A DNA stretch of 64,000 nt from contig BGZK01000073.1 in NCBI GenBank assembly GCA_005406025.1, positions 620,001 through 684,000 on the forward strand, written 5' to 3'. Position numbers and translations under genes: made by a program. Shown here one piece after another: positions 23,292-35,199 of this stretch. The notes under the pieces are model-generated. The model was given only the letters and a program-made list of their open reading frames with translations. It had not been told where the DNA came from and ran no database searches. The stretch's first letter is position 1. Each line of letters begins with the position of its first letter. Origin of the DNA: Eumeta japonica. Taxonomy: Eukaryota; Arthropoda; Insecta; Lepidoptera; Psychidae.

Positions 23292-23757
23292 TACCATATT
23301 TAGTGTCCGTTCCCCGTGACATCGGGTTAAATGCAACGCGGAACGTCCGTCGCTTCGTCACGACACGATTCCTGTGATTGATTGTTATGTTGCTCAAAAG
23401 TAAACAAAAACAATGCGGACGAAGCAAAAACGGACACCTGGTTTTTTTTGTCTTGTGCCGCTGCGACGGCGGACCAATTCGCTCGCGAAACCGCAGCCTT
23501 ACGAAACTCATGCAAATGAGAAAAATTAAAGTCTGTGAAAACCGTGGCGTTTGCGACACTCGTTGCGCGACACGAGTTGATTTGCTGGTCGATGAATTAC
23601 ATGTAAAAATACCCGCTCCGATTTTAGGTATTATTTTAGGGTATACGACCTTTTTTGCAGAATTTGTATAACTTTAAACCCCCAAATCCCCCCCAGCAAA
23701 AGTAAACATAGCTTTTACCTTCCCACCTATGCTTACTATACTTATAACTAGTTTGCA
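23292..23757. other. Unidentified DNA with a CpG-rich part
   Basis: 23,320-23,600 is rich in CG and holds the octamer ATGCAAAT (about 23,512), a POU-factor-type site. Frames on both strands (plus 23378-23671, minus 23200-23559) have no recognisable family. It may be an old promoter or part of a repeat between the MITE and the mariner. Confidence 0.25.
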
Positions 23758-24740
23758 GAATTCAAGCGCCGTTGTGAAATTTATCTCACTGATAAATTTC
23801 GTGGTGGTCGCCCGTCCACCGCCGTGAACGACAAAAACATCGATGCTGTGCGCCGTACGATCGAAGCAGACAGGCATGTGACCCACCATGAGATTCAAGC
23901 ATGCTTCGGCATTCAAGCATGAGTCAAATACAATCAATGCTATGCAAAATTTTGGGTATCAAAAAGCTATGCTTGCGGTGGAATGCATACAATTTGACTG
24001 AGGCTTAAAACAGACCTAGTCGCTTGGTGCAATGCCATGATTCCCAGATTCAAAGAGGCGTGGTGAAAAATCATGATAAAACATGTATTTATTGCTATGA
24101 TTCCAAAACAAAGCAGCAATCGTCCGTACGGGTCTATCGAGATGAGACGAAACCAACCAGTGGCTTGCGAGCGAAATGTCTGTAACGGATTGTTGTGATT
24201 AAATAAAAACAAACAGATATAATTAGCGAAATGTTTTAATGCACTAAGAGCAATCTTCACTTGTCACGGTTGTAACCGGAAGTAGCCATATTGAAAAAAA
24301 ATATCTTAAACTTATGAACTTAAACTACCGGAACAAACCAGTGTTGCCAATTTACATATTACATATTACGGATGATTGCTTCTTTTTTTAATAAAACTGG
24401 ACAAGTGGCTACTGTTACTTTGCAGATTGTCGTACCGTGAACGGTGATTGGTACACGAACAGCTGTTTGTTGAAAGTTATTCATGAACTCTGAACTGCGT
24501 AAAAATTACCGTAAATGTCGTAACACAATGCCAATTCTCAAATGGTCAAACAGACAGACAAATTTTGGAAATCATCTATGAAATTTTAGGATAACGTAGA
24601 ACTTTGAGCAATCATGAATAAGGGTCCCGAATTGGTGACCTTTCTTGGTTTGCAAAAATTAAGAACCAATTACGCGGTCAACGATTATCATCACCAAAAG
24701 ATACTGTCGAAGTACGATAAACCATTAGGAGTGCCATAAA
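23758..24740 (+). pseudogene. Broken mariner transposase
   Basis: Mariner transposases bind terminal repeats and cut with a DDD triad. From 23,758 the frame reads EFKRRCEIYLTDKFRGGRPS and continues TAVNDKNIDAVRRTI..ADRHVTH, the helix-turn-helix region. A frameshift near 23,925 leads to MSQIQSM. Further blocks read CIYCYDSKTKQQS and VYRDETKP (about 24,090-24,160). About 180 unrelated or decayed bases follow (24,190-24,371). The sequence then resumes with MIASFFNKTGQVATV (24,372), DCRTVNGDWYT, QTDKFWKS and KIKNQLRGQRLSSP (to about 24,740). Many stops and frameshifts make it non-functional. Terminal repeats were not identified. Confidence 0.9.
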
Positions 24741-26280
24741 TCTTTTTAAAATTTGCTTATTCACATGATAAAGTGCATTTATGCTAACGGAGAATATTTT
24801 GAGAAACAATAAATTAATTTTTGATCATTCATAGTAATTTTTTCTCATTAGTTCTAAAAATTTTCATTGCGCCTTACGTAGTTTAAGAACTGTGTCTCTA
24901 TTGATTGCACTAATAATGTGACAACGCAGGAAGTACGAGACCGGGGTTGATTACGTATATATCTTTGAAGTCCTTTTACATCTCACATTTTGATGGTGAT
25001 TTAAATGGAAAAAAATATGAAATATTATATTATCAAATCCTCCTCACAGTAGGTACACGATTGACCACTTATCCCAAATGAACTAAATTTAGCTTATCGA
25101 AAATATGAAAAAGCATTTTATTTTCAAAGGTTTTAACGGGTTATTTAGGCACTTTTTGACAGTACATTTAAACATAAAGGAAATGGCGAGAAAACAAATT
25201 GCAATTAGCAATTAGCTAATTCCATTTAGCACTCATTCACCTCGGCCGTTTATGCGCGCAACTGTACTCTATTTTATACGTCAATATAAAACTATCATTA
25301 ACTAATAATATTTTCAGATTCAATAAAAAAAACCAACACGAGATCGAATAATTTTACACGAATGAAAAGCGCGCGCGGTAATTCCTTTACTTCGAAACTT
25401 TCTAACTTGACCATAAACCGCCGCTTGAGGGCGCGTAAGCAATTAGGGGAATCTCTTTTCAGAACAATCAGATACTTAAAGTAAATAAATATCGCTGACG
25501 TAATAATCATCCAGACCCCTGACCCCCTCGTCATCAAAAATAAGCAAAGCAAAAATTCCCCCACCCAGCTTTAGTGCTTACGTAATACTTGAATGACCCC
25601 TAAATACATTATTACATAGGATTGCAGTGTTTGTTTGTGATATCAAAATAATCACGTTTTTTTTAAGTCCATAGTGTTATTTATAAGAAAGAGTCAAACG
25701 ATCAAACGGCCCTTTTTAAATTTATTGTCTGTCTGTTTGTCCGGGTTAGTCTTCGAAGCGGCTAATCAGATCACAATGAAGGTTTCAGTAGAAGGTAGAA
25801 GAGCTTATTGAGCTAAAGATAGGCAGTGTTTATTTCCGATTTATTTAGGGTAACTACGTAGAATTGAAAAACACTTAAAAATTGGATAATTTGTTGTGTT
25901 TTAATTGTAAGTTTGACCGGAACGGGACAAGGGCAGCACCGGTATTTAAGATCACAATGGAAATAGCCGAAACAAAAGAAGTGGGAATACATTATACGTT
26001 TAAGCGGGCAGAGATGCACACGAAATATGATATGAATTAGTGAAGTTAGAGGGTGTAATGGCTTTAAAATGGGATGATAAATAACCTCACAACGACTTTA
26101 TCTTTTCTCAAATTCCAGGCACAACGTAAACACTGAAAATTTAAGTCGTAAGTGTATGCAAAAGTATTAGTTTTTTTAATCGCAAAGGCTATATAACGAA
26201 AGATAAATAAAAGCAAAAATACAACACGCAGCATTGTCTATAGTTAGACTTTAATATCGGTTCGTTGGCTTTGCGCAGAG
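24741..26280. other. Unidentified AT-rich DNA
   Basis: No gene recognised. The minus frame 25298-25564 (88 codons) has no family features. Confidence 0.4.
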
Positions 26281-26600
26281 GTGTATGTAGCATTTTGCTA
26301 TGAGGACTGCTCTGATGAACTGATCAACCTTATTCCTGCCGTTGACTTCCGTTATAGTCCGGAAACACCATCATCACCATCTCGACGGTTGGCTTCTTAC
26401 CAGCGTGAGCTCATGAGCAATTTTCTGCTGCGTACGGCAAAGCTTTGGAATGATCCATCATCAGCGGTGTTTCCAGTTCACCAAGAAAAAGAGTTCATCA
26501 AGAAAAGAGCCCATTTCCTTCTAAAAGGCCGGCAGCGCAGAAGTGACTTCCATGACGGTCGCACATGTCCATGGGCAACGGTGATCTACGCAAACTGTCA
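26281..26600 (+). pseudogene. C-terminal end of a Jockey/CR1-like LINE reverse transcriptase
   Basis: Open frame 26281-26619 (112 codons). It contains SDELINLIPAVDFRY, a serine/proline stretch, then LLRTAKLWNDPSSAVFPVHQ and FIKKRAHFLLKGRQRR. The R-T-A-x-L-W-N-x-L/D-P-x-x-V-F-P signature followed by F-x-x-R is the hallmark of the last part of insect Jockey/CR1-type ORF2 proteins. The tail 'cgcacatgtccatgggcaac' matches the tail at 12.45 kb. The catalytic reverse transcriptase core is absent, so this is a 5'-truncated, dead copy. Confidence 0.8.
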
Positions 26601-26766
26601 AAAATCCCATATAAAATAATAACGTAATTTCACACAGTGTTTGAAAACCGTTGACTAAATTCATTTCATCCAGCACTCAATGACTTGATTAGGTACCGGA
26701 AATATTACAAAAATACAACGCCGACATCAAAATCTCTAATCTGGATCAATGAAATGTTAATGCGGT

Positions 26767-26815
26767 TCTAAGTATAAGTTCTAAGTATAAGTTTCAAGTA
26801 TAAGTTCTAAGTATA
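26767..26815. repeat. Short tandem repeat, about 13-bp unit
   Basis: Four or so imperfect copies of AAGTATAAGTTCT. Confidence 0.85.
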
Positions 26816-26849
26816 ATTAACATTTTTATAATATGCATATAGCGGCTGT

Positions 26850-27010
26850 ATTCGCGAGATGTTGCATCGGAGAAAGGCCGCACGGCTATTGTGCGGCCGC
26901 TTGGTCTAATGGCCTGGGGTGCAGCGTGCGGGTAAGCTGTTGGCGGCGGCGTGCGTGATGCGCCACCGTCGTTTTTGTAAGTAGATGTCGCACCTTTGCG
27001 GAATGGCGGT
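26850..27010. other. CpG-rich pocket
   Basis: Contains a small hairpin (GCCGCAC ... GTGCGGC, 26,877-26,897) and many CG dinucleotides. An ATG at 26,909 runs 23 bases into GTAAGC at 26,932, a weak first-exon candidate. No family recognised. Confidence 0.2.
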
Positions 27011-28150
27011 GTGAGTGCTGTTGGTAAAACATCGAATAAAATTATTGTACTTCGAAATTGTTATACATTTTTGTTACATTTCTTTGTCTATTTTTGCAAT
27101 CTCTTAGAGTTTGCTCCTTAAAAATCTATTTTTATATACGTTCCGCGATATGTAAATTGGATGAGAAGCGATATCGATTTTTGTCAAAGAGTGAAGTCGT
27201 TTTTTATATGGTGTTCCTCCGCACAAAATATTCAAGTAAATTACACTGCATGCGTGTGTTTTTCTGCCATTGCTGATTCATAGACGTTTTATTTTTAAAG
27301 TAGATAAATTAAACTTTCGATGTACATGGTGTTGAACGTTATTATCATTGTTACCAATTGTTTAATGTGAAACGTTGGGAGTATTGCCCAATCTGAGTTA
27401 TCGTCGTCGTGCTGGGAAAAACTATCGATTTTGACTTTTAATGTCAGCGTGTGATTAAATTAGATTAGATTAAACCAAGCGTTCAGGCAAAACGACCCGC
27501 GTTGCTATATATGAATTATTTTACAATATCTAGATATAAAGAAACAATTATTTGTATATATGCCAAAATATTTCTAACCTAACATAAGGAACCGAACATC
27601 GCATCGTGACAGTATCATACCTCCGCGCGTTAGCTAAGGGAATGTGGGATCGCACTTTAGACAGGCGAGATGGCAAAGCGACTGTTAGCAACGTACATAC
27701 GCCCGGCTGGGCGACATCGACTCGGAGTTGCATTATCAAGGCGTAACTAATTTAGGGGTTGGCAGAGGTAATAAATACATTCTAATGAGATTTTTGAATG
27801 GGTTTCGTATCTCTGAAACTTTTGGTTTGTGACGTATATTGCAGGGCTTTGGGGGTGAGACCACCTCGTATGTCGTGACGGTAAAAGGCATGACGCTCTC
27901 TTTTGCCGTCATACCCCCTTCCGCTGACGGCCTCTGCTCCCTTGTGTGTGTACCGCGTGCGCTTCTCTATTCGACAAATTCTTTGAATGGCCATGCATTT
28001 CGATGTTTCACATCTGTCTGGCGTCCCAGGCGTTCAGTTTTCATTTAGTTCTGTTTTACTAGTCATTAATGTATTACGCTTTCTAGATTTATGCCGTAGG
28101 AAAATTGTGCAGCGCACTGGCAAGAGCTGACAATGTATCTATAAATTCCT
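27011..28150. other. Unidentified DNA
   Basis: No supported gene. 27,590-28,030 is less AT-rich and gives frames on both strands (minus 27548-27739, minus 27782-27994, plus 27839-28048) without family resemblance. Confidence 0.35.
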
Positions 28151-28154
28151 TTTT

Positions 28155-28235
28155 ATGGTTCCGTAATGCAAAAATCAAACCCTAATAGATCAATGTCGTG
28201 TCTGTCTATATTTATGTGGAACAATATCTCCGAAT
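28155..28235 (-). repeat. Probable family C fragment
   Basis: ATGGTTCCGTAATGCAAAAA, 'caaaccctaatag', then 'cgtgtctgtctat' follow the order of the family C end, with decay. Confidence 0.35.
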
Positions 28236-30074
28236 CTATTGTATGATAAAAATTGTGAATTCATCCTTATAGTATATAGTTACGCAACCCAATCACGAAT
28301 ATATTATAACGTAAATTAATGAATGAGTTTGGGAGTTAAATATTGGGGCAACCCGAAAATGAAAAAGGAAAACCGGTCAAGTGCTTACAAGCGTACGAGA
28401 TCGAATACTTTGTATTCCAATAAATGAAATATATAAACACCAGAAAAATTATAACGATTTCCAAGGGGGAGCCAAGATCGATATCGGAAAATGGAAACGA
28501 AGGCGAAGCGAGACAGAATCAGCTATACTTTTAATAAGCAGGATTGGCTTTTATTTTGAGTCTTTTAATTTAAATAATCAATGAATTAAGAATATTTAGC
28601 CCATCGAATTCAGTTTTCAATAACAATTGTTCTGAATGTCTAGACTTACGCGATGCGATAACTCCCGAAAAATTAAATAGGAATAAGAGGTGATAATTAT
28701 GTTAAACTTGGTTTTTCTTTTTGTGACAGTTTTGCCAAAAAAAAAAACCAAAACGAAAAGTAATAATTTCTCTATATTTTTTTTCAAAATCTTCTATTTT
28801 AGTTTCTTATTTACCGATTTATACAAGACTTAATTACTTTCGTGAAGCGCGCATTTTAAAATTTTCCAATAATGAAATCTACAGTTATTCTCTTGAACAA
28901 ACCGAACTCTTTTTAAATAATAAAAAAAAACACTTTGCAGATACTTTTTTACGTTTACAAATAACAATCGGTCACATCCAAATGTTGGCCTATTTACAGC
29001 ATGTTTTTCTTTTTTTTTTTTCAACTATTTATCTACTTAAAAAAGCAAAGTTAAACACAGACGAGCCTGCGCCCATTCGAGTGCGTTACTGTGACTAGCT
29101 CCGGGCTAATGTTTAATTAGTTGCGCATATATTTAAAACAAATATAGTTTCAGGTGCGACGAATTTGTCATTTCCTTTGTGTGTTTTTCGGTGTTTGCGA
29201 GTCGTTCTACAATGTATTCCTAAAAAAAAACGCCTTTTTTATGGTCTACAAAATAAATTTTCCTTTATTTATGAATATGCCGACAATGACGTGGCGCCTG
29301 GTGTGCGATATCGAGAGAAATTTTGTTTTGTATGTTTGAAAATAAATTCTTTTAATAAATTTATTTATTAGAAGTCTTTAATGATGTCAGATTCGAATTA
29401 CATCAGTGCTAAAGCTAAATGTAGCTATGGTGTATATTGATGTAAATTTATGGTCAGATACATCACCGTATAGATTGGTGACGTCATAGTAGTATATATT
29501 ATAGCTGCGTGTGCGGTCACTCAAAGATCCCTATAGAAAATATATTATAATGTATATAGCCGTAATTGATATTAACTAGCCATAACTGATAATAACACAT
29601 TACACTTACGTGTGTGACGGGCTTAAGGCACGCCCTTGTACAATCTTTTTCTTTCACTATTAGTACGGGCCTTAGCCCTTGACGCGATGCGGTGATAACG
29701 TCCGGGGCCGATTGCTTAACGGTGATGAGGAGGTAGTTTCAGAAATGAGAACGAACTTGGTTCACTTTCATCCCTCGAAAGCCACCAGCTCTGGCGATAC
29801 TTAACACACAATTTGGCACACGTGGGAGATGTTGGTGGACGCTGAAAGCGCGACCGGGGTCGGAATCGGAAGCAGGGGAAGGTCGAGTTTTGTGTACACG
29901 GGGACGGTCACAAACACGTAGTGTAGGTATTTTACCCTATACCAAGAGCTTATGTCGAAAATGGATGATTTAAAAGAAAATAGCAAAACTCATGATGTGA
30001 CGGCTAAAAATAATTGCAATGACAGTAATAGATATTATTAATAAAATATAGTACTTTATTTCTGTTGTGAAATC
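28236..30074. other. Unidentified AT-rich DNA
   Basis: 'ggaaaaccggtcaagtgctt' near 28,369 resembles the start of family C copies (compare 'ccggtcaagtgcgaatagga' at 48,135). A family D-like purine-rich patch lies at 29,838-29,885. No gene is supported; the short frames at 28,381, 28,830, 29,154 and 29,801 show no family motif. Confidence 0.35.
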
Positions 30075-30580
30075 AAACCAATAACATGAAAGTTTCTTCT
30101 TGTTCCTTGCCTTCTTCTATTATTTAGGGTCGACTCTCCTTGTCCTTAGTCGTCGGGACTGTTCCGAATTGTTTGTGAATTCATCTGTGCCCGTTCCATT
30201 CATTTGTTAACGGTTCTTCATCGCGTGACCAAGGGCCGCTCTTCGTCCTTCTTCTTATCTGGGTTGGCTAAAGCCTTCCCGACAGTGTATTCTTCGTCTG
30301 TCGTCGTCACATGTCCTAACCACATCATACGGCTCTCGACCATATTTTCCGCGACTGGAGTAATTTTGAAGGAGCTCCTGATGTACTCACCGCGTATCGA
30401 GCCACACCACTCACACTGACGTATTCATCGTAGCATCTTCATCTCACTCGTGTTCATCTCACTTGTGTTCATCTCTCGCTAGTGCATTTCCTTGACAAGG
30501 CCTAGCGCTTGGAACCTTAAAACGTGACAGGTCTAACTGCACTTTTGTAGAGATTTTCACATTCGGTTGTCATAGTACTC
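30075..30580 (-). pseudogene. C-terminal end of an RTE-like LINE reverse transcriptase
   Basis: Read on the minus strand, pieces in slightly different frames give LYKSAVRPVTF, MNTSEM repeated twice then KMLR, EYIRSSFKITPVAENM, ESRMMWLGHV, DEEYTVGKALA and finally RRLRTRRVDPK before a GAAGAAGGCAAGGAACAAG tail. These are the conserved steps of the post-polymerase region of insect RTE-type endonuclease-reverse transcriptase proteins (K-S-x-V-x-P, S-E-M-x-M-L-R, E-Y-I-R, R-W-x-G-H-V). Several stops and frameshifts break it. The 71-codon plus frame 30204-30419 is its shadow. Confidence 0.75.
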
Positions 30581-31024
30581 ACGTCATCTGCATCTCAATT
30601 CATTACATGAAAGTTTGTCGATTATAGAATAGAGCTAATGTATCCAATCGAACATTTGGAATATTATAAAAAAATTACACATATTTTCTAAAACACATCA
30701 CGTTATTTATTACCTACTACCACCGGTGGCTAATTCTAAGCACTCGGTAAGCTGACATTAGAAGTGTAATATTTGACTTGGTAGCACTGTTCGTATAGAC
30801 ACAGCACTTTTTTGTTATATTTTAGGAAAATGCGTATTATTTGATATTAGTTATCGTATTTATATGTTTTTTTAATGTATAAATAAGGGAGTGCGAGTCT
30901 TACTGAATTTGACAGAATTGATTTGAGAGAATCGAGAATTGCCGGGTAGTAAATTCACAGTTTTGAGTAACGCATATCGTAACATATCATCGGTCTTGCA
31001 CAAACTCTAAGAGTGATTCCCAAA
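30581..31024. other. Unidentified AT-rich DNA
   Basis: No gene or recognised repeat. Confidence 0.4.
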
Positions 31025-31260
31025 TATGGCTTAAAGAGAAGTTGAGGCTTTGTGGTAAACGCGTTGCCTTCGAGCAAGGAGGTAGGCGGTTTCGAATACC
31101 GACAACGGACGCATCGATAGACGAATTTTAATTTAAGTCGAATTAAATATATTCCTCTGTGTCTTGGAGAACGCGCTACACTGTCAAACTTGGACATTGC
31201 TTGTGACCTGTATTGGGCCAACGTGGATGGGTAAACGTCCAAGCCTTTCGATGTGAAATA
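31025..31260 (+). mobile_element. tRNA-derived SINE, copy 1
   Basis: The head has a B-box-like GGTTTCGAATACC (about 31,090) preceded by 'tgtggtaaacgcgttgcctt', as in tRNA-derived SINEs. The tail GGGCCAACGTGGATGG ... 'caagcctttcgatgtgaa' corresponds to 'agccagcgtgggggac ... taagcccttcggtatgaa' of the copy at 53,785-54,035. The minus frame 30955-31242 is a by-product. Confidence 0.65.
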
Positions 31261-31493
31261 AAATATTTAGAATGTTTGTACTTATGTGTGCACGTAAGAA
31301 GTTATACTTCTTTGGGGTAAGAAAACAATAAAGTTTGATTTAAATTAAAAAAAAATGAAATTAACCTATTTTCGATTTCCTGCACGAAGTGTAATATCAA
31401 TTTTATTTTTGGTATTTGAAATTATAACAATTATTAAAATAAATAAAAGTATGTCAGCGTTATTTCTAAATTATGTCTACTGCCATAAATGGA

Positions 31494-31605
31494 CTGGAAT
31501 TGTTCCTTAAATCGCTTGTGAGCAACTTCGTACTACAGTTTTCGTGTCATTCCCATAAAAATTCACTCTCATAATTTTTATAACGTGATAAAAAAGATAT
31601 AAGTA
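31494..31605 (+). repeat. Diverged direct repeat, unit 1
   Basis: A segment of about 112 bases (AATTGTTCCTTAAATCGCTT ... 'attcactctcataatttt') recurs 399 bases downstream at 31893-32006 at roughly 75-80% identity by eye. Confidence 0.7.
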
Positions 31606-31892
31606 AACTCAATAAAAAATTTCCTTATATCTCAGTGGTTCGATTGAATTTGGAAAATTGGCCTTAGTCAAAAATTTCCTTTTCTAATGTCGATTTTAAC
31701 GAGCCAAATTTCGAAATTCTAAGTACACCCATAGGGTCAAATATTCCAGAAGGGAAGTGGAGGAGGGTAGGAAGTCAACAAGGCAGAGCGGCTGAGGGGA
31801 GGTATACACCTCGGGGGTGTATTGTCACCTACTTGGTGACAAGTCAAAACAACTCCTCCAGCTCGAACGTTTGACACATCAGTTACTATTGG
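31606..31892. other. Spacer between direct repeats with small hairpins
   Basis: Contains GTCACC-TACTT-GGTGAC (31,827-31,843) and an ATACACC/GGGTGTAT pair just before it. No gene. Confidence 0.4.
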
Positions 31893-32006
31893 TCTGAAGT
31901 TGTTCGCTAAACCGCTTGCGAGAATTTCATACTATAGTTTTCGCGTCACCCCGACGAAAATTCACTCTCATCATATTTTCATAACGCGCCAAAAGAAGTA
32001 TAAGTT
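31893..32006 (+). repeat. Diverged direct repeat, unit 2
   Basis: Partner of 31494-31605 (AGTTGTTCGCTAAACCGCTT ... 'attcactctcatcatatttt'). The two units with their spacer may be two copies of one dispersed element or an old tandem duplication. Confidence 0.7.
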
Positions 32007-32254
32007 CAAAAAGTAGTGGAAGGTACGCCTCTGCAGTGGAGTGATATAAACTAGCCCTCGTTTAATTTAATTGTAAAGGTAGGTAAGTGACACTTCGTGA
32101 TGTACAGTCAGCCTCGACAGGGTTAAAAATATGACGTGTTACTTTCTTCCCACTCTTAGTGTGATAATGCGCAACTTCTTCAACAATTTGTAAAGCCATG
32201 CTTTGGTCGACTCGGTGCCGTACGAAAATGGACCGATTCGACCCGTGAGATACC

Positions 32255-32455
32255 ACATTTTCTCAGAATACCGACGTGAAGTAACGGCTTCTGTTGTTTC
32301 ATTCGCTGAGTGAGAGTTCCGGTGACTCGCTTTCCTTTCCATCGCCTTCCGATATACGATATAAGATATATTCTTACAGGAGGTCGACAACACACTGGTG
32401 AAATGTTCATGGCTGTCGGTGACCGTTTGCTATCTGGTGGGTCGTATGTTTGTGT
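32255..32455 (-). repeat. Dispersed repeat family A, copy 5
   Basis: In antisense it carries the 'agtaacggcttctgttgttt', GAGTGAGAGTTCCGGTGACT and 'catggctgtcggtgaccgtt' blocks in the order expected from copies 2 and 4. The frames 32062-32256, 32139-32393 and 32180-32410 are by-products. Confidence 0.7.
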
Positions 32456-32689
32456 GCCTCTGGAAAATGCTTTATAAAAAAATTCTTAATTTTAATGGTA
32501 AAATAAATATAAAATCGTGTTGTATGTTCTGTGTATACTTTCTGATAATCTGTATTAAAGCTACAGGCAAAATTGGTCCCTTTATATTGAAGTTATATAG
32601 GAGTATTGAAGTGCGTTTTAGTATGTGCGCGCCGAGCAGTAAAAGATTTAACAGGTTTTAAAGTTAGCCGCGGGATAACAGCTAAGTTC

Positions 32690-33640
32690 ACTAGCCTCGA
32701 TAGGCGGCTCTCTTCGCGTACCAGGACGGCATATGCACGTAGGAACATTATCCGTTCTAGAAATGACTAAGAACTTGCAGATGACTAAAAACTTGTGGCG
32801 ACAGACGAATTCAAAGTTCCTGCCGAGGTTTCATCGACTACTAGGACCACATACAGAGATAGATTTTTTAACACCTTTAGTCTGTGGTAATTTGAGTTTG
32901 CAATAAAAATCTGGCACTTCTTAGAAGTACTAGGGCAACATACACATAGAGAAACATTGCATTATTTGCTGTACACTGTAGTAATTTGCGAAGTGTTTGA
33001 AATCAAATTTGGCGTTTAGTTCGAAGAAGATTAACGGATAACAGCAGCGGACAGATATGAACGAAACCTCGGTAAAATACTAGGACAGCATACATAAATA
33101 GGAACATATAATTACATATTTATTTTATATTATCAACAGTGGATCAATTTACTTTATAGGTGCTTGAAAGCTTTTGATCAACGGACAATCAAAGCATCAT
33201 TGATTTGTGACGTTTTTTCTCTAATTTTTTTGAAACTTTATCAAGCACTGTAAAGCAATATAATAAATACATGTTTTACTAAATAAATATCTGGATGCGA
33301 ATAAAAAAAAACAATAGAAATTGATTATAAATAATGTGATTGAATTAAAATAAAATCTGGCGCTTCAGAGTGAATGCATCCATAGACAGGAAACATATTT
33401 ATTTTATTATCAAATAAAAAACTGATACTTCGTTAAAGTACTAGGACAATACGTTAGGAACACTGCTTCGTTAAGGTACTAAGGAGGCATGTAGAGGTAG
33501 GAACATTATTTGTTTTAATAATGTTGTGAAATAAAATCTAGCACTTCACAGAGTACTATGGCAGCACACACAGAACGATATCGCATTATTTGTTTTACAC
33601 AGTGAACTTCGCTGGAGTATTAAGCTAGCTTACAGGAGTG
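32690..33640 (+). repeat. Degenerate tandem array, irregular unit
   Basis: Variants of 'gtactaggacagcataca' plus 'taggaacatt' recur at about 32,718, 32,838, 32,927, 33,080, 33,438, 33,475, 33,551 and 33,616. Several are followed by 'attatttgtttta' and 'aaaatctggcacttc'. Spacing ranges from about 40 to 150 bases. It appears to be an old, decayed minisatellite with internal deletions. No coding frame. Confidence 0.65.
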
Positions 33641-35125
33641 GGAGCTCTAGGTTATCTGCTCGTATAAACAAAGATTATGGGAATAAAATTTATCCCTTAC
33701 AGAATACTGAGTAAGCTTAACATTATTTATTTACATGCGTATTAAATATGACGATTGCCATGTCGGTGACGAATAATTTCAAACGCGTAGAAAATACACA
33801 CGTAAGCTTTTACATATAGCGGAACACAACAGCCCGAGAACCGCTCGCACTTGGCCAATTTTCGTCGGCTCCAGTCTGAGCAAATTTGTTGAGCCAATAA
33901 AATTTATCCGAAGTTCCGACACAGTTGTTTTAGGGACATAAATAAACCAAATTCTATAGACATTGTTTATCGGTCTGGGACTTTGAAAGAAGTCGCCCAT
34001 ACAGCCGCTCTCGTGTTGAGAGCTTTATTGGGAGCCGCATTAAAATGTACCTCCGTTTAAAATTAATGTAGATCGTTAATATAATTAAAATGATGGCTTG
34101 TAAATTTAATAATGTACGGAGAGAAAAAAAAATGTGTAACACCCGCTGATTTGGATTCCTTATGAATATTATATGGTTACATTGATGGTGTTAACGCTGG
34201 ATGGGGTATCGAATATTGATATTTAAATTTTAAAGTTGTACATGTTCTACAATTTCTAGAATAAACAAAATATATTATTAGGCAATGGGTGTTTTAGAGA
34301 TTACCTTCAAAATGGTATCAAACACGGGAATTATTTATTGGTTATTAGCGATGGCCTTCAAATTCTTATTTGCAATGATTAACTGCTAACTGTTAAAGTT
34401 AAAAGCTAAATACGTTGCTTTAACTTCACTTTTGACAATTAAATAAGGCAATATTGGCATATGTGACATTAATTTAATAATTTAATGTCACAAATTTAAT
34501 GTCAATATCTTTAAGATCACCAATATTTTGATGTGTTTTGAAAATCCTCAGAAAAATGCAAACAGTCACATCCACCAGGGCGTAAGGAGTGTTAAAAACC
34601 GACAAATGAGGACTCAACCTCCTCATGTGAAATGCTATCAAGCACTATGTCAAACGAAAGCATCCCTACCAGCAGCCACATACCATTATCATTAGACATG
34701 TCTGTCAATTCTCATAGTCTAACTATCACCAACCATTATCAATATAGTTACAGGCAAGCGTCCAACAATGGCGATTTATAAATATTAATTTGGTCATTAA
34801 GCATATTATTATTATCTTTACGTTTTAAAATTTCGAAAGATTCGGAAACATATAAATGTTACCCTTTCTCACACACATGTTAAACATCGAACTTGTGATC
34901 GTTATAGAACTTGTGACCAGCTTATATTAAATGTTAGCAAAATCAGATCTGTTTGATTCATTATTCTTAAAGGCTCAAATATGTTCTTTGTATCTAGTTT
35001 CAAAACGATGTTCATTTTTTTTTTGATAGGGATTCATGTTAATAGATATTGCAGACAAGAGTCTATTGTGGACTTCTCTGAATTATCACCTCACGCAATA
35101 GAATGCTTAATAATCTTTGTTATCC
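33641..35125. other. Unidentified AT-rich DNA
   Basis: No gene. A small palindrome TGTGACATTAA ... TTAATGTCACA (34,462-34,492) is followed by a partial direct copy (CAAATTTAATGTCAAT). Confidence 0.4.
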
Positions 35126-35130
35126 TACTA

Positions 35131-35165
35131 TTTGTGTGTGTGTGTGTGTGTGTGTTTGTGTGCGG
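35131..35165. repeat. (GT)n microsatellite
   Basis: An imperfect GT run. The overlapping plus frames 34981-35211 and 35117-35335 are produced by it (alternating V and C) and are not genes. Confidence 0.9.
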
Positions 35166-35199
35166 ATTCGTGTGCATGTGTGTATCGTTTTTGTTACAG

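Noticed and set aside
26905..26940. First exon with donor GTAAGC
   Set aside because: Only 23 bases of frame and no other support; left as a note in the CpG pocket entry.
31802..31843. Rho-independent-type terminator hairpins
   Set aside because: Bacterial signals do not apply to this eukaryotic sequence; these are treated as small palindromes.
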